Shown: one piece after another, positions 18,842 to 27,633 of the stretch | How the letters are laid out: every line of letters starts with the position of its first letter | How positions within the stretch are numbered: the stretch's first letter is position 1 | Assembly (NCBI RefSeq): GCF_000196515.1 | Contig: NC_014248.1 | Coordinates: 1,845,501 to 1,909,500 of the forward strand | Length of the DNA stretch: 64,000 nucleotides | DNA from: 'Nostoc azollae' 0708 | GTDB taxonomy: Bacteria > Cyanobacteriota > Cyanobacteriia > Cyanobacteriales > Nostocaceae | Reading direction: 5' to 3' | Position numbers and translations under genes: made by a program | Notes under the pieces: generated by a model | The model's database searches: none | Told to the model about the DNA's origin: nothing | The model's input: only the letters and a program-made list of their open reading frames with translations

Positions 18842-19265
18842 AGTACTTCTCTCTGTTAATAATAAGATTTTAAGTAAAATTGGTTATTCTAAATACACCT
18901 CATACTCCTGATTTACCCGATTTGCAAAATATCTCCGGATAATTAACCAGAAAAAAAATTAACCTGTGAAAAAAGTTACTAATACCTGAAAAAAAATTTT
19001 AACTAAGCTATAGTTGCCAAATACAGGCAAGCCAAATTATACCTGAGTTCGATTTTGGATTGATTTCAAGGACAAATCTGGGGGCTTGTACCATCAACTA
19101 TTGGTCAATATTTAAGGACTTGTGTAGAAAGGTGAGAATAGGACTTAATCTGGCGTTGATTAACCATTCGTTTAACCCTCTTTTCACATCACGATAGTTA
19201 CTTAGACTCCGATCCGCCTCAAAAGGTGCCGATAAAAAAATTTTGATTTGAGATATCTGATTTTA

Positions 19266-19870
19266 GACTTTTCCCACATGAGTATCTAGAACCACTTCAG
19301 GAACTACTAGACAAAGCTCTACACAAGGAAAAATTTTTAGTGTATATCAATGAAGCTCATATTCATCTTGACACTGATTAAGGCTATGGTTAGTCAGTTA
19401 AAGGTGAACGTGTTTGGATTAGTTCTTGCTCACCTAGTAGAACCAAGGTATCTTTCTATGGTGTTTATATTTATAACTTAGGTGAAGTCAGGATTTTACC
19501 CTATTAAACAGCTAATGGGATTAATACTATTGAGGTTCTCAACAACCTCAAAACCGAATTTCCTCACCAACCCATGAATCTGGTTTGGGATGGCGCGCCC
19601 TATCATCGCTCTCAAATTACTCAAGATGCAGCCAAGGAGCTGGAAATTAATTTACAACCGCTCTCCGCTTATAGTCCTGATTTTATGCCTGTTGAACATC
19701 TTTGGTAGTAGTTACGAGAGGATGTAACTTATCATACTTGCTATCTATCTCAAGTTGATTTAATTCAGGCTCTTTATCACTTTCAGGATCACATCAATCT
19801 TGATCCTATTTCTCTGGCTGATCGATTATGGGTTAAAAATCATCTTGACCCTGATGAAGAAAAACTAAAG
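19266..19870 (+). pseudogene. IS630-family transposase pseudogene
   Basis: The plus-strand translation gives the C-terminal two thirds of an IS630 transposase: YINEAHIHLDTD, SVKGERVWISSCSPSRTKVS, NLVWDGAPYHRSQI with the second catalytic Asp and PLSAYSPDFMPVEHLW with the Glu, ending LWVKNHLDPDEEKLK. Stops interrupt it after HLDTD, after GYG, after ILPY and twice after VEHLW, all in one frame, so the decay is by point mutation. The last codons run in frame straight into the toxin-like tail downstream. Confidence 0.82.
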
Positions 19871-20104
19871 AAAGACACACAGGGACTTTATAAAAAGTAT
19901 AGAAATAATCCCAAACGTGGAGTAGGCTCTTGGAATGGGCATATAAAAACCTATGAGGATCAGAGAAGAGATTTAAATAAACTTCTTGATCATTGGAAAC
20001 GCAGTGGATGTGGTGACTTAGACAAAACTCGTGATGTTACTAAACAGCAAATAAACCCAATTCTTGAAGAAGCTAAGTATTGGGCAAATAAACCAGCCCC
20101 ATAA
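19871..20104 (+). pseudogene. Possible polymorphic-toxin C-terminal tail
   Basis: Immediately after the IS630 remnant and in the same frame, 77 codons read YKKYRNNPKRGVGSWNGHIK, YEDQRRDLNKLLDHWKRSGC and EEAKYWANKPAP to a TAA at 20102. From memory, the pattern of GxGxW-GHI, a Cys-containing linker and WAxxPAP near the end is common at the C-termini of RHS/polymorphic toxin proteins. Beyond the stop, the same frame still shows residues (ADIFELP, stop, IDLPNFEFNFDG) compatible with the end of such a protein. The N-terminal body of the putative toxin is absent, and no immunity gene is recognisable. Confidence 0.45.
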
Positions 20105-20560
20105 AAGCCAGATAATGCTGATATCTTTGAGTTACCATAAATCGATTTGCCGAACTTTGAATTTAACTTTGACGGGATTACAGCAATATTTAGGATTCTC
20201 TGGGGAAATGAGCAAACAGTTTAGTAATTTAAGTTTATTGTAAACAATTAGCGAAAAACGGACAACCAGAAATCGATGACATCTGAAGCTTTATGGCGAG
20301 ACTGGAAACCTCGTCTTTAGGTTCCAGCTTTATCTCCCTTCTATAATTACTTTCTTCCTTTATATTTTCAAGGGAGACTCAGGAAAAGTTTGCTAAATGT
20401 TAGAAATACCATCCTCTCCACTGGAAGAATTGTATGATGTGTTGCTTGGTGGGGACGGTTTACTTGCTTACCATCAGCCATAACATTAACTAAATTTAAA
20501 TAAATCACTATTTTTAAACACCCTTTTTTAAAGAAATCAAGGAATTTGAATTTTCAACAA
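20105..20560. other. Intergenic region without a supported gene
   Basis: After the possible end of the toxin-like tail (to about 20250) nothing is recognisable on the plus strand. On the minus strand short stretches near 20400-20480 may belong to the transposase remnant that follows, but I cannot join them with confidence. Confidence 0.35.
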
Positions 20561-20820
20561 TTGATTCATTTCCGCCTCTCATTCCTCAAAATTATTAATT
20601 TTATTGAGATGATATCTAATATTATTATTACCTGTAAGAACATTCTTTCATAATTTGGCTGTATTCTCAATAGAATATCCATTGCTGGCTGCCTTTATTA
20701 TAATCTTAAATAAGGTTTGGTGGTAACATACCCCCTGAGTTTCAATGGAGAAATTTTCTACTAAACACTCAATAACCTCTTCAGGAGTTTCTGAGTCTGT
20801 TAAAACCAGTTCTTCTTATG
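20560..20820 (-). pseudogene. Transposase N-terminal remnant, family uncertain
   Basis: On the minus strand one frame reads LVLTDSETPEEVIECLVENF, ETQGVCYHQTLFKIIIKAAS, NGYSIENTAKL, stop, KNVLTGNNNIRYHLNKINNF and a second stop. This resembles the N-terminal helical region of an ISH3- or IS4-like transposase found in cyanobacteria. No catalytic domain can be followed downstream. The family assignment is tentative. Confidence 0.4.
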
Positions 20821-21036
20821 AAACCGTCAACTTCTTCGGCCAATATGCTACACACTACTTTCATCATTTCATTTTTTGACCCATTTTAAATATGAATTCA
20901 GTAGTTTATAGCACCTGCATATACTTAAAAGTGATTAGTGCTCGCTCTTCTCTTAAAAACTTTTTGGTTTACTGCTAATTCCCAACTAGCAACTTGCGTT
21001 AGATAGAATAAATGACAAATAGCTACAAACACGCTC

Positions 21037-21642
21037 ATGATTCCTATCGTTATTGAACAATCGGGTCGAGGTGAACGCGCCTTTGATATCTACTCACGGC
21101 TGTTACGTGAGCGCATTATCTTTTTGGGACAACAGGTAGATAGCGGTCTAGCTAACTTGATTGTTGCCCAATTGTTGTTTTTAGATGCTGAAGACCCGGA
21201 GAAAGACATTTATATGTATATCAATTCTCCTGGTGGTTCAGTGACGGCGGGGATGGGCATTTTTGACACCATGAAAAATATCCGCCCTGATGTCTGTACC
21301 ATTTGTACCGGACTGGCAGCGAGTATGGGCGCTTTCCTTCTTAGTGCTGGAACCAAAGGTAAGCGTATGAGTTTACCACATTCACGAATTATGATTCACC
21401 AACCTTTAGGTGGCGCACAAGGACAAGCGACTGATATTGAAATCCAGGCGCGGGAAATTTTATACCACAAGCGCAAGCTGAACGGGTATTTAGCCCAACA
21501 CACAGGTCAACCACTTGAGCGTATTGCGGAAGATACAGAACGAGACTTCTTCATGTCTCCAGAAGAAGCTCAGGAATACGGCTTAATTGACCAAGTAATT
21601 GACCGTCACGCCGCCGGTAGCCGTCCAATGGCGGTGGTGTAG
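21037..21642 (+). CDS. clpP: ATP-dependent Clp protease proteolytic subunit
   Basis: This 201-aa serine protease assembles into a tetradecamer and degrades proteins unfolded by ClpC/ClpX. The catalytic triad is Ser96 (GLAASMGAF), His121 (IMIHQPLGG) and Asp170 (EDTERDFF); the [11 protein letters not shown] oxyanion region is at residues 62-72. Length and motifs are complete. It stands alone between the decay zone and a convergent gene at 21723. Cyanobacteria have several clpP paralogs and I cannot tell which this is. The stop codon TAG shares its G with the first unit of a GGGGACT repeat array. Confidence 0.95.
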   Translation: MIPIVIEQSGRGERAFDIYSRLLRERIIFLGQQVDSGLANLIVAQLLFLDAEDPEKDIYMYINSPGGSVTAGMGIFDTMKNIRPDVCTICTGLAASMGAFLLSAGTKGKRMSLPHSRIMIHQPLGGAQGQATDIEIQAREILYHKRKLNGYLAQHTGQPLERIAEDTERDFFMSPEEAQEYGLIDQVIDRHAAGSRPMAVV

Positions 21643-21671
21643 GGGACTGGGGACTAGGGACTGGGGACTGG
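21642..21671 (+). repeat. Heptanucleotide tandem repeat (GGGGACT)
   Basis: Four units (GGGGACT, GGGGACT, AGGGACT, GGGGACT) plus two bases, starting at the last base of the clpP stop codon. This is the classic cyanobacterial STRR type. A related short run is at 54851-54875. Confidence 0.9.
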
Positions 21672-21722
21672 TCAAAATACCCAATTACCAACCAGCAACT
21701 ACCAATTACCCATTCCCTTCTT

Positions 21723-22544
21723 TTAAAACCCCGCTATGGGATCAGGTTGAGATTTGAGGTAGTTGAGAAAATCCAGCAATTCTTCTTCGCTAAGTAAAGA
21801 ACGCCCTAACTTACCGTAGGTTTTTTTGAGATGTTCTCTTCCCTGTTCTTTTGTCCAGCCTAAACGCTCTATCTGCACATCCGTTTGGGCAATGACATGG
21901 GATAAATTTACTGGTTCGTTTTTCTTCTTCCTTTTAGCGAGCGCTGATTGTGAGCTAATATCGTCGGTAGGAGAATAACTGCGTGGTGTAAATGGTGTGA
22001 TGTTAGTTGCACTAATTGTTGGTAAGGGTTGAAGTTCAGGTTCTGGACTAGATAACATCTCTAGTTCGGGCGCTGAAGTATAAATTTCTTGATCTCTGGT
22101 ATTAGTTCCAGAAAAACTTTGACTTAACGCTGGGTTGTCAATATCTCTTGTAGTGTTGTTGTTTTGTCTAATTGCGGGGGGTGAAGTTGTTTCTGTGTTA
22201 CTGTCCAGTGACCATTGATTACTGACAACTTCACTCGATGCAGAGACCGACTCATTTAATACATTCGTAGTATTTACGGTAGGGTTTAATTGAGCCGGAG
22301 AAATGGGTTTTGCAGAAAATGGCACTGTTTCCCCAGTACTAGTGATTCCCAAAACCATCAGCGCCCGATTTCTGGCTTGATCTTCGGCAACTTCTACAGT
22401 TTCTGCTGCTGACATACCAGTGGCACGGGTGACACCTTCAATTTGTACACTAACTCGGACAATATATTTGCCTTGAAAAATCTGTACCAATTCGGAAATC
22501 ATGCTGCCGTTGGTATACAAGCTCTGGAATTGAGCCAACATCAT
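21723..22544 (-). CDS. Conserved hypothetical protein, disordered middle, helical C-terminus
   Basis: I cannot assign a function. The 273-aa product has an ordered N-terminal segment (about 1-70: FQGKYIVRVSVQIEGVTRAT, then AAETVEVAEDQARNRALMVL) faintly like a Rad52-type or small alpha/beta domain, a long Ser/Thr/Pro/Asn-rich stretch (about 75-205), a short basic patch (AKRKKKNEPVN) and a compact helical C-terminus (RLGWTKEQGREHLKKTYGKL and LSEEELLDFLNYLKSQPDP). MMLAQF at 22544 is taken as the start; an internal Met (residue 15) is an alternative. It is convergent with clpP. Confidence 0.7.
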   Translation of the reverse strand: MMLAQFQSLYTNGSMISELVQIFQGKYIVRVSVQIEGVTRATGMSAAETVEVAEDQARNRALMVLGITSTGETVPFSAKPISPAQLNPTVNTTNVLNESVSASSEVVSNQWSLDSNTETTSPPAIRQNNNTTRDIDNPALSQSFSGTNTRDQEIYTSAPELEMLSSPEPELQPLPTISATNITPFTPRSYSPTDDISSQSALAKRKKKNEPVNLSHVIAQTDVQIERLGWTKEQGREHLKKTYGKLGRSLLSEEELLDFLNYLKSQPDPIAGF

Positions 22545-22559
22545 ACTGCCACCAATCTA

Positions 22560-23255
22560 AATCTGTTTAAATTTATTTGTACTTGATAGGACTTCCTGGT
22601 ACTTTTCGCGCTATGATCATCTGTCACGATTGTAGCAGAAATTAACTCCTGCTGACTCACTCAGGGTGTTCTTCCTTTCAATGCTATACTAATTACCCAA
22701 ATCAATATCTAGAAGTATTTTCTGGAAGTGCGCCCTAAATCTACAATAATAAAGATAAGGTTCGCCCTCATTGCTTGTTAAGCTGCTTACCTGATTCTTA
22801 CCGATTCTACAGATGGGAAAATTGGGTTTATCGGCAGTTTCTCCTAGTTAAAACTCAGATTCTCATGGCGTAAAATTACCTGAAATCTAAACAATCAAAC
22901 ACCTGTTTCTTGCCTTGTGTAGGAGTTTGTAGGTAAAATGGAGAGCTCTCTAAACCAAATCTCTCAAAAACCACGAGCATCATTACCAGGTGGAAATCGA
23001 GTATCAGGAGTCCTTTGTAACATTGGTTAGGTGAAGAAAGTTGAACCCAGGTGAACTCTGAGAGTGTCGTGCAGTGAGAAGTCCGAGCAGAGGAGAGGGT
23101 TCCTCTAACAGGAACTTAGGCAGCCTTGCCTTCTCTACGAGACGCTATCCAAACGGGTAATTCGTTGGCAAAAAGTGTCTGTAGGCTGTGAGGATATACA
23201 GGGAAGAACCAGATTACACGAAAAATGATGTTTTGACCAAAGGTCGGTTCACTGC
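22560..23255 (+). other. Long leader upstream of the rnr/zam gene, possible structured RNA
   Basis: No gene is supported here. From about 22920 the sequence becomes more GC-rich and structured; GTTCCT and AGGAAC around 23100 form a short hairpin, and GGTGAAG/GGTGAAC occur as near repeats near 23030-23055. A fragment resembling interspersed Nostoc repeats (CTCTACGAGACGCTATCC) lies at about 23135. It could be a 5' untranslated region or a small RNA gene. It does not match RNase P RNA or tmRNA as I remember them. Confidence 0.3.
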
Positions 23256-25610
23256 ATGGAATTTTCAATCGCTACACTCCTTACCAATTTTACTGATGAT
23301 AAATTGGTAGCTCGGAAGGTTTTGGAAAAAAAACTGGGTTGTGAGGATGAAGACAGTTTAGAAAAACTTCACATTGCTTTGGAGGTGCTAGAAAAAACTG
23401 GGCTGTTAGTAAAAGAACGTGGTAAATATCGCCGTGTATCAGAAGAGGGGCTAATTGAAGCTAAACTCCGCTGTTCTAGCAAGGGCTTTTGCTTTGCAAT
23501 TCAGGACGTGGAAGGCTCTGAGGATATTTACATCCGGGAAAGTCATCTTAGTAATGCCTGGAATGGCGATCGCGTTTTGGTCAGAGTACTAAAAGAAGGT
23601 AGTCGTCGGCGTTCTCCTGAAGGCGAAGTGAAGTTGATTCTGGAGCGTTCCAATCACACTTTACTCGCACGGATTAAGCAAGTGGAAGGGGGTTTCCGTG
23701 CTGTTCCTTTAGATGATCGTCTGCTGTTTGAATTGAAATTGTTAACAAACGGCATGAAATTAGAAGAAGCTATCGACCACCTGGCTCATGTAGAAGTTCT
23801 GCGTTATCCTTTAGCTCAGTATCCACCTCTCGGGCAGGTTGTACAAATACTGGGTAGTGATGCAGAAGCTGCTGCTGATATAGATTTGGTAACTTGTAAA
23901 CACGATTTATCTCGGAATTTTTCGGAAAACGTATTAGATACAGCCGCTAAGTTGCCCAAAAAGTTACTGAAAGCAGATTTGAAAGATCGCGTAGATTTAC
24001 GTAACTTGTTTACTCTGACGATAGAAGGGGTAAACGGTGATGATAGGGTCATAGAAAATGCTTGGAGCTTGGAAAAAAATCCCAGTGGCCCATGGCGGTT
24101 GATTGTTCATGTCACTGATTTATCTCACTATATTCAGGCTGATGAAATATTAGACCGAGAAGCACTCAAACGGGGGAGGTCAGTGTATCTCGGAGAATTA
24201 ATTTTACCGATGTTACCTGATACTGTGGGAGAACGTTGTTCTTTGATGCCAGGTAGCGATCACCTTTGTCTCTCTTTTGTGATTACTATTGATCCCCAAT
24301 CGGGAGAAGTGTTGGAATGGGAAATTCAACCCAGTGTCATTAATGTAGATCAGTCCATCAGCAAACAACAAGCACAAGCAGTTCTCACAGGTGAATCAAC
24401 AAAAGCATCTGCGGAAAGTATAGAGATATTACATAACCTAGCCACTTTGGCTAAAGCAGCTAAACAAGCTCGGTTGTCTCGCGGTAGTTTACAATTGAAC
24501 CTACCACCTAGCCAAAATCCTTACCATGATGAGGGAGCGATGGGGGCTGTGGTAGTCAATGACTCACCAGTGCGATCACTCATCACAGAGTATGTACTGT
24601 TGGTTAATGAACTGATGGGAGAGCATCTCAGCGCCTTGGGAGTTCCCGCTATTTGGCGAGTCCAAGGGACACCCGATCCTGAAGATGTTCAGGAAATGCT
24701 GAAATTAGCCATTAATTTGGGTGTGGAACTGACACTTGATCCAGATTTGGAAATTCAACCTCTAGATTATCAACACTTAACTAGAGCTTTTACAGAATCA
24801 CCATCGGAACAAGTCCTTACCTACTTGTTACAAGATACTCTCAAGCCATCTTTATACAGCACCACCAAAACTCCGCACTTTGGTTTAGCTCTGCCACAGT
24901 ATCTTCACTTTAGTTCTCCCTTACGGCGTTATCCAGATTTATTAATGCAAAGGGTGTATCATGCTCTACTGGAATACGGGCGCGATCGCCGTAACACCCG
25001 TGTCAAAGAGCGTGTTAACTTGCGTCACTCGGCTTCCCATCTGGAAATTAACTGGAATGTTCTCCCTCCAGAACTCCAACAAGAACTACAAAGCGATTTA
25101 ACCAGAGTCCTTGTTCAGATTAATGACAGAGAAAAAGAAGTCCAAGAAGCTGAAGCCGATTTAGCCGGACTGCAAAAAGCCCAACTGATGAAACAGCGAA
25201 TCGGTCAAGTCTTTCCCGGTGTAATTACTGGGGTTCAATCCTACGGCTTCTTTGTCGAAATTGAAGTTCCAGCCACTGAGTTAGAAATCGGTTCCAAGCT
25301 GAGTACACCATTGCGAGTAGAAGGACTGGTTCACGTCAGTTCCCTCAAAGATGATTGGTATGAATACCGCGCTAGACAACAAGCTCTTTTTGGCCGCAAA
25401 AATCGCGCCTCCTATCGACTAGGCGATCGCGTAGCTGTACAAGTCAAAAGTGTAGATTACTATCGCCAGCAAATTGACTTAGTCACAGTTGGTGCTGATG
25501 GTGTAGCCAAAGACTTAGGAGTTGGAGCAGGAAATCAAGATACATCCGATGGTTACTTAGAAGATCACACAGACACTCTTGATTTAGATTTATACGATGA
25601 GGATGAGTAA
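23256..25610 (+). CDS. RNase R/Zam-type RNB-domain protein, active site degenerate
   Basis: The 784-aa protein has the RNase II/R order: N-terminal helix-turn-helix-like and cold-shock domains (1-200), RNB domain (about 240-600) and C-terminal S1 domain (about 650-745, FPGVITGVQSYGFFVEIEV, then EGLVHVSSL). The RNB part keeps HVTDLSHYI, LPMLPD and SPLRRYPDLLMQR. The usual Asp cluster (D-x5-D-x-D-D before the first long strand) is replaced by IEGVNGDDRVIENAW at 256-270, so by my hand alignment the four metal-binding Asp residues are missing. It resembles the cyanobacterial Zam protein, linked to acetazolamide resistance. It may bind RNA without degrading it. ubiX follows 21 nt downstream. Confidence 0.85.
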   Translation: MEFSIATLLTNFTDDKLVARKVLEKKLGCEDEDSLEKLHIALEVLEKTGLLVKERGKYRRVSEEGLIEAKLRCSSKGFCFAIQDVEGSEDIYIRESHLSNAWNGDRVLVRVLKEGSRRRSPEGEVKLILERSNHTLLARIKQVEGGFRAVPLDDRLLFELKLLTNGMKLEEAIDHLAHVEVLRYPLAQYPPLGQVVQILGSDAEAAADIDLVTCKHDLSRNFSENVLDTAAKLPKKLLKADLKDRVDLRNLFTLTIEGVNGDDRVIENAWSLEKNPSGPWRLIVHVTDLSHYIQADEILDREALKRGRSVYLGELILPMLPDTVGERCSLMPGSDHLCLSFVITIDPQSGEVLEWEIQPSVINVDQSISKQQAQAVLTGESTKASAESIEILHNLATLAKAAKQARLSRGSLQLNLPPSQNPYHDEGAMGAVVVNDSPVRSLITEYVLLVNELMGEHLSALGVPAIWRVQGTPDPEDVQEMLKLAINLGVELTLDPDLEIQPLDYQHLTRAFTESPSEQVLTYLLQDTLKPSLYSTTKTPHFGLALPQYLHFSSPLRRYPDLLMQRVYHALLEYGRDRRNTRVKERVNLRHSASHLEINWNVLPPELQQELQSDLTRVLVQINDREKEVQEAEADLAGLQKAQLMKQRIGQVFPGVITGVQSYGFFVEIEVPATELEIGSKLSTPLRVEGLVHVSSLKDDWYEYRARQQALFGRKNRASYRLGDRVAVQVKSVDYYRQQIDLVTVGADGVAKDLGVGAGNQDTSDGYLEDHTDTLDLDLYDEDE

Positions 25611-25631
25611 CTTTCCCAGATAATTAATTCC

Positions 25632-26252
25632 GTGTCAACTAGCACAAAACCACTTATTTTAGGTATATCAGGCGCATCTGGTCTGATTTATGCCGTTCGC
25701 ACTCTAAAATTTCTCTTAGCAGCAGAGTATATAATCGAACTCGTTGCTTCCAAATCAACTTACATGGTTTGGCAAGCAGAGCAAGATATTCGTATGCCAG
25801 CAGATCCCGAAGCACAAGAGAAATTTTGGCGACAGGAAGCCGGAGTTCCCCTACTTGGTAAACTCCGCTGTCATCCTTGGAGTGATGTTGGTGCTGGAAT
25901 CGCTAGTGGTTCTTTCAAAACTCTGGGTATGCTCATTATGCCATGCAGCATGAGTACAGTGGCCAAACTAGCTGTAGGGATGAGTTCCGACCTGCTAGAA
26001 AGAGCAGCAGATGTCCAAATTAAAGAAGGACGTAAGCTGGTTATTGTTCCCAGGGAAACTCCTTTTAGCCTGATTCACCTACGGAACTTAACAACCTTAG
26101 CAGAAACAGGAGTGAGAGTAGTTCCTGCTATACCTGCTTGGTATCACAATCCCCAAACCATTGAAGATTTAGTTGATTTTGTAGTAGCCCGTGCTTTAGA
26201 TCAGCTAGATATTGACTGTATACCTATTCAACGTTGGCAAGGTCATCTTTAA
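25632..26252 (+). CDS. ubiX: UbiX-type flavin prenyltransferase
   Basis: This 206-aa enzyme makes prenylated FMN, the cofactor of UbiD-type decarboxylases. The N-terminal GISGASGLIYAVR flavin-binding loop, SDLLERAADVQIKEGRKLVI and PRETPFSLIHLRNL segments are diagnostic. The start is GTG at 25632-25634, 21 nt after the upstream RNase R-like gene, so the two are probably cotranscribed. The length is normal and no disruption is seen. A MITE-like element follows 25 nt after the stop. Confidence 0.92.
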   Translation: MSTSTKPLILGISGASGLIYAVRTLKFLLAAEYIIELVASKSTYMVWQAEQDIRMPADPEAQEKFWRQEAGVPLLGKLRCHPWSDVGAGIASGSFKTLGMLIMPCSMSTVAKLAVGMSSDLLERAADVQIKEGRKLVIVPRETPFSLIHLRNLTTLAETGVRVVPAIPAWYHNPQTIEDLVDFVVARALDQLDIDCIPIQRWQGHL

Positions 26253-26277
26253 ATCAGTTATCAGTTTCTTTACTATT

Positions 26278-26411
26278 TAAGTAGGAAGGCACAAGAAACC
26301 GTAGACGGGCAGCGGCTTCTCGGAGAGTAGTATGTGACGAAAAGTAAAATTCACCAAAACCTCTTGCCTCTTGCCTTGTCATAACGACAATTTGTAACAC
26401 CCACCTACTTA
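26278..26411 (+). repeat. MITE-like element, copy 3 (same ends, different core)
   Basis: 134 bp bounded by TAAGTAGGAAGGC on the left and CACCCACCTACTTA on the right, with TA at both edges, matching the ends of the elements at 2714-2842 and 32219-32350. The interior is unrelated to those two, which suggests a family defined by its ends and mobilised in trans. Confidence 0.65.
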
Positions 26412-26448
26412 TTGATAACTGTTCCCTATTTCCTAACAGTTGATAAAA

Positions 26449-27114
26449 ATGGCTATAATTCGCTTAATCTTGTTAGTAGTCACACTGGGAGGACTAACAC
26501 TATTATTAGTCCAAAATTTTTCCCCTGCCCTTCCCCTGGTATTTTTGGGTATGCGGACTCAACCATTACCATTAAGTTTATGGATTTTATTTAGCATAGT
26601 GGCTGGTGGGTTTACATCTTTTTTAATTACTACCTTATTAAAATTTGGTAATTATTTTGCTCAACAGTCATCAACAACCACAGTCAAATCAACTGCAAAT
26701 GTACCACGCACCAAGACAAATGCAAGGGGAGAAAATAGACAAACTTCTCAAACCTCATACAAGCAAACAAGTACAACTGATTACAATACTAATAACGAGT
26801 TTGATGATTGGGACACAAATCGTAATCAAGAGAACGATTGGGATTTTGACGAATCACCACAGACACCAAGCTCGAAAAGCTCCTCACCTCAGCAACCACC
26901 CAAAAATAGTTCCCCTTATGATTCTGTTTACTCCTACAGTTCCCAAGAAACCAAAAATACTGGAGTGGGAAAAACTAAACCCATTTATGATGCTGATTAT
27001 CGAGTAATAATCCCTCCTTATCAACCACCAACTACTGATCAAACAAATGATGATGATTGGGATTTTTTTGAAGATGAAGATTTGGACTATGATAAAAAAT
27101 CTACTCGACAGTAG
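26449..27114 (+). CDS. LapA-like membrane protein with long disordered tail
   Basis: From ATG 26449 the 221-aa product has two N-terminal membrane helices (about 3-22 and 42-65) in the spacing of LapA-domain proteins, followed by a Ser/Thr/Asn/Asp-rich cytoplasmic tail that repeats DDWD and WDFD-type acidic motifs (FDDWDTN, NDWDFDES, DDDWDFFEDEDLDYD). The frame is open back to 26440, giving an alternative start. The function is unknown; in LapA relatives roles at the cell envelope have been suggested. No neighbour points to a pathway. Confidence 0.65.
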   Translation: MAIIRLILLVVTLGGLTLLLVQNFSPALPLVFLGMRTQPLPLSLWILFSIVAGGFTSFLITTLLKFGNYFAQQSSTTTVKSTANVPRTKTNARGENRQTSQTSYKQTSTTDYNTNNEFDDWDTNRNQENDWDFDESPQTPSSKSSSPQQPPKNSSPYDSVYSYSSQETKNTGVGKTKPIYDADYRVIIPPYQPPTTDQTNDDDWDFFEDEDLDYDKKSTRQ

Positions 27115-27162
27115 AAACAACCAAAATAAGTAAATATTTTACCTCTTAACCTTTTCCCAACT

Positions 27163-27375
27163 TCAGCAAGAACTATACACCCTGCACTTGTCTCTGTACT
27201 CCCGCGATTCTTGTATGATTTCACCCATCATTGCGGCTTCCTGTAAAGCCATAAAGGCATTAAGATATTCAAAATCATATCAAGCAGATAAAAGTTGTCT
27301 GAGTTGGTTCTCTGCTTGGAAAGTCAAATAGCCAGTTGTTAAAGCTGTTTGCACAATGTCTCGGACTTGAGTCAT
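27163..27375 (-). pseudogene. Small conserved protein with one nonsense codon
   Basis: From ATG 27375 the frame reads MTQVRDIVQTALTTGYLTFQ, LRQLLSA, a TGA at 27280-27282, then YDFEYLNAFMALQEAAMMGE and IIQESREYRDK to a stop at 27163. The two halves share one frame and read as a single 70-aa helical protein of a kind often seen in Nostocales. The function is unknown. Only a 31-aa fragment would be made now. Confidence 0.55.
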
Positions 27376-27570
27376 TGTTGATCCCTCATTAGTAATATAA
27401 AACTCATTGAACTTTCTAATTTTGACAAAATTTATTTCCCTAAAGTTTCCAACAAGTTCTATAAGGTTTCCGTTAAGTTTAAGCATACCTAAGTAGTAAA
27501 GAAAAATGCACCTAACACTTGTTATTAAATTCGTTAATAATTTATTTATCTTTAGTTTATTCAGACTTTA

Positions 27571-27633
27571 TATACTAAGCGTTAGTATATCCTTACCGTT
27601 ACGGTAAATCCACTACTAACCGTAAATCCACTA
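27571..27633 (+). promoter_or_regulatory. Cluster of inverted and direct repeats before the HTH/NB-ARC gene
   Basis: Three nested signals lie in 63 bp just upstream of the start: a perfect inverted repeat TATACTAA-GCG-TTAGTATA (27571-27589), a second one TACCGT-T-ACGGTA (27594-27606) and a 14-bp near-exact direct repeat of CGGTAAATCCACTA (27602-27615 and 27620-27633, one mismatch). This density is typical of an operator region, perhaps bound by the HTH domain encoded downstream. Confidence 0.5.

Noticed and set aside
22940-23240. RNase P RNA or tmRNA gene
   Set aside because: The phrase GAAGTCCGAGCAGAGG recalls the P RNA conserved core only superficially; the remaining conserved helices are absent.
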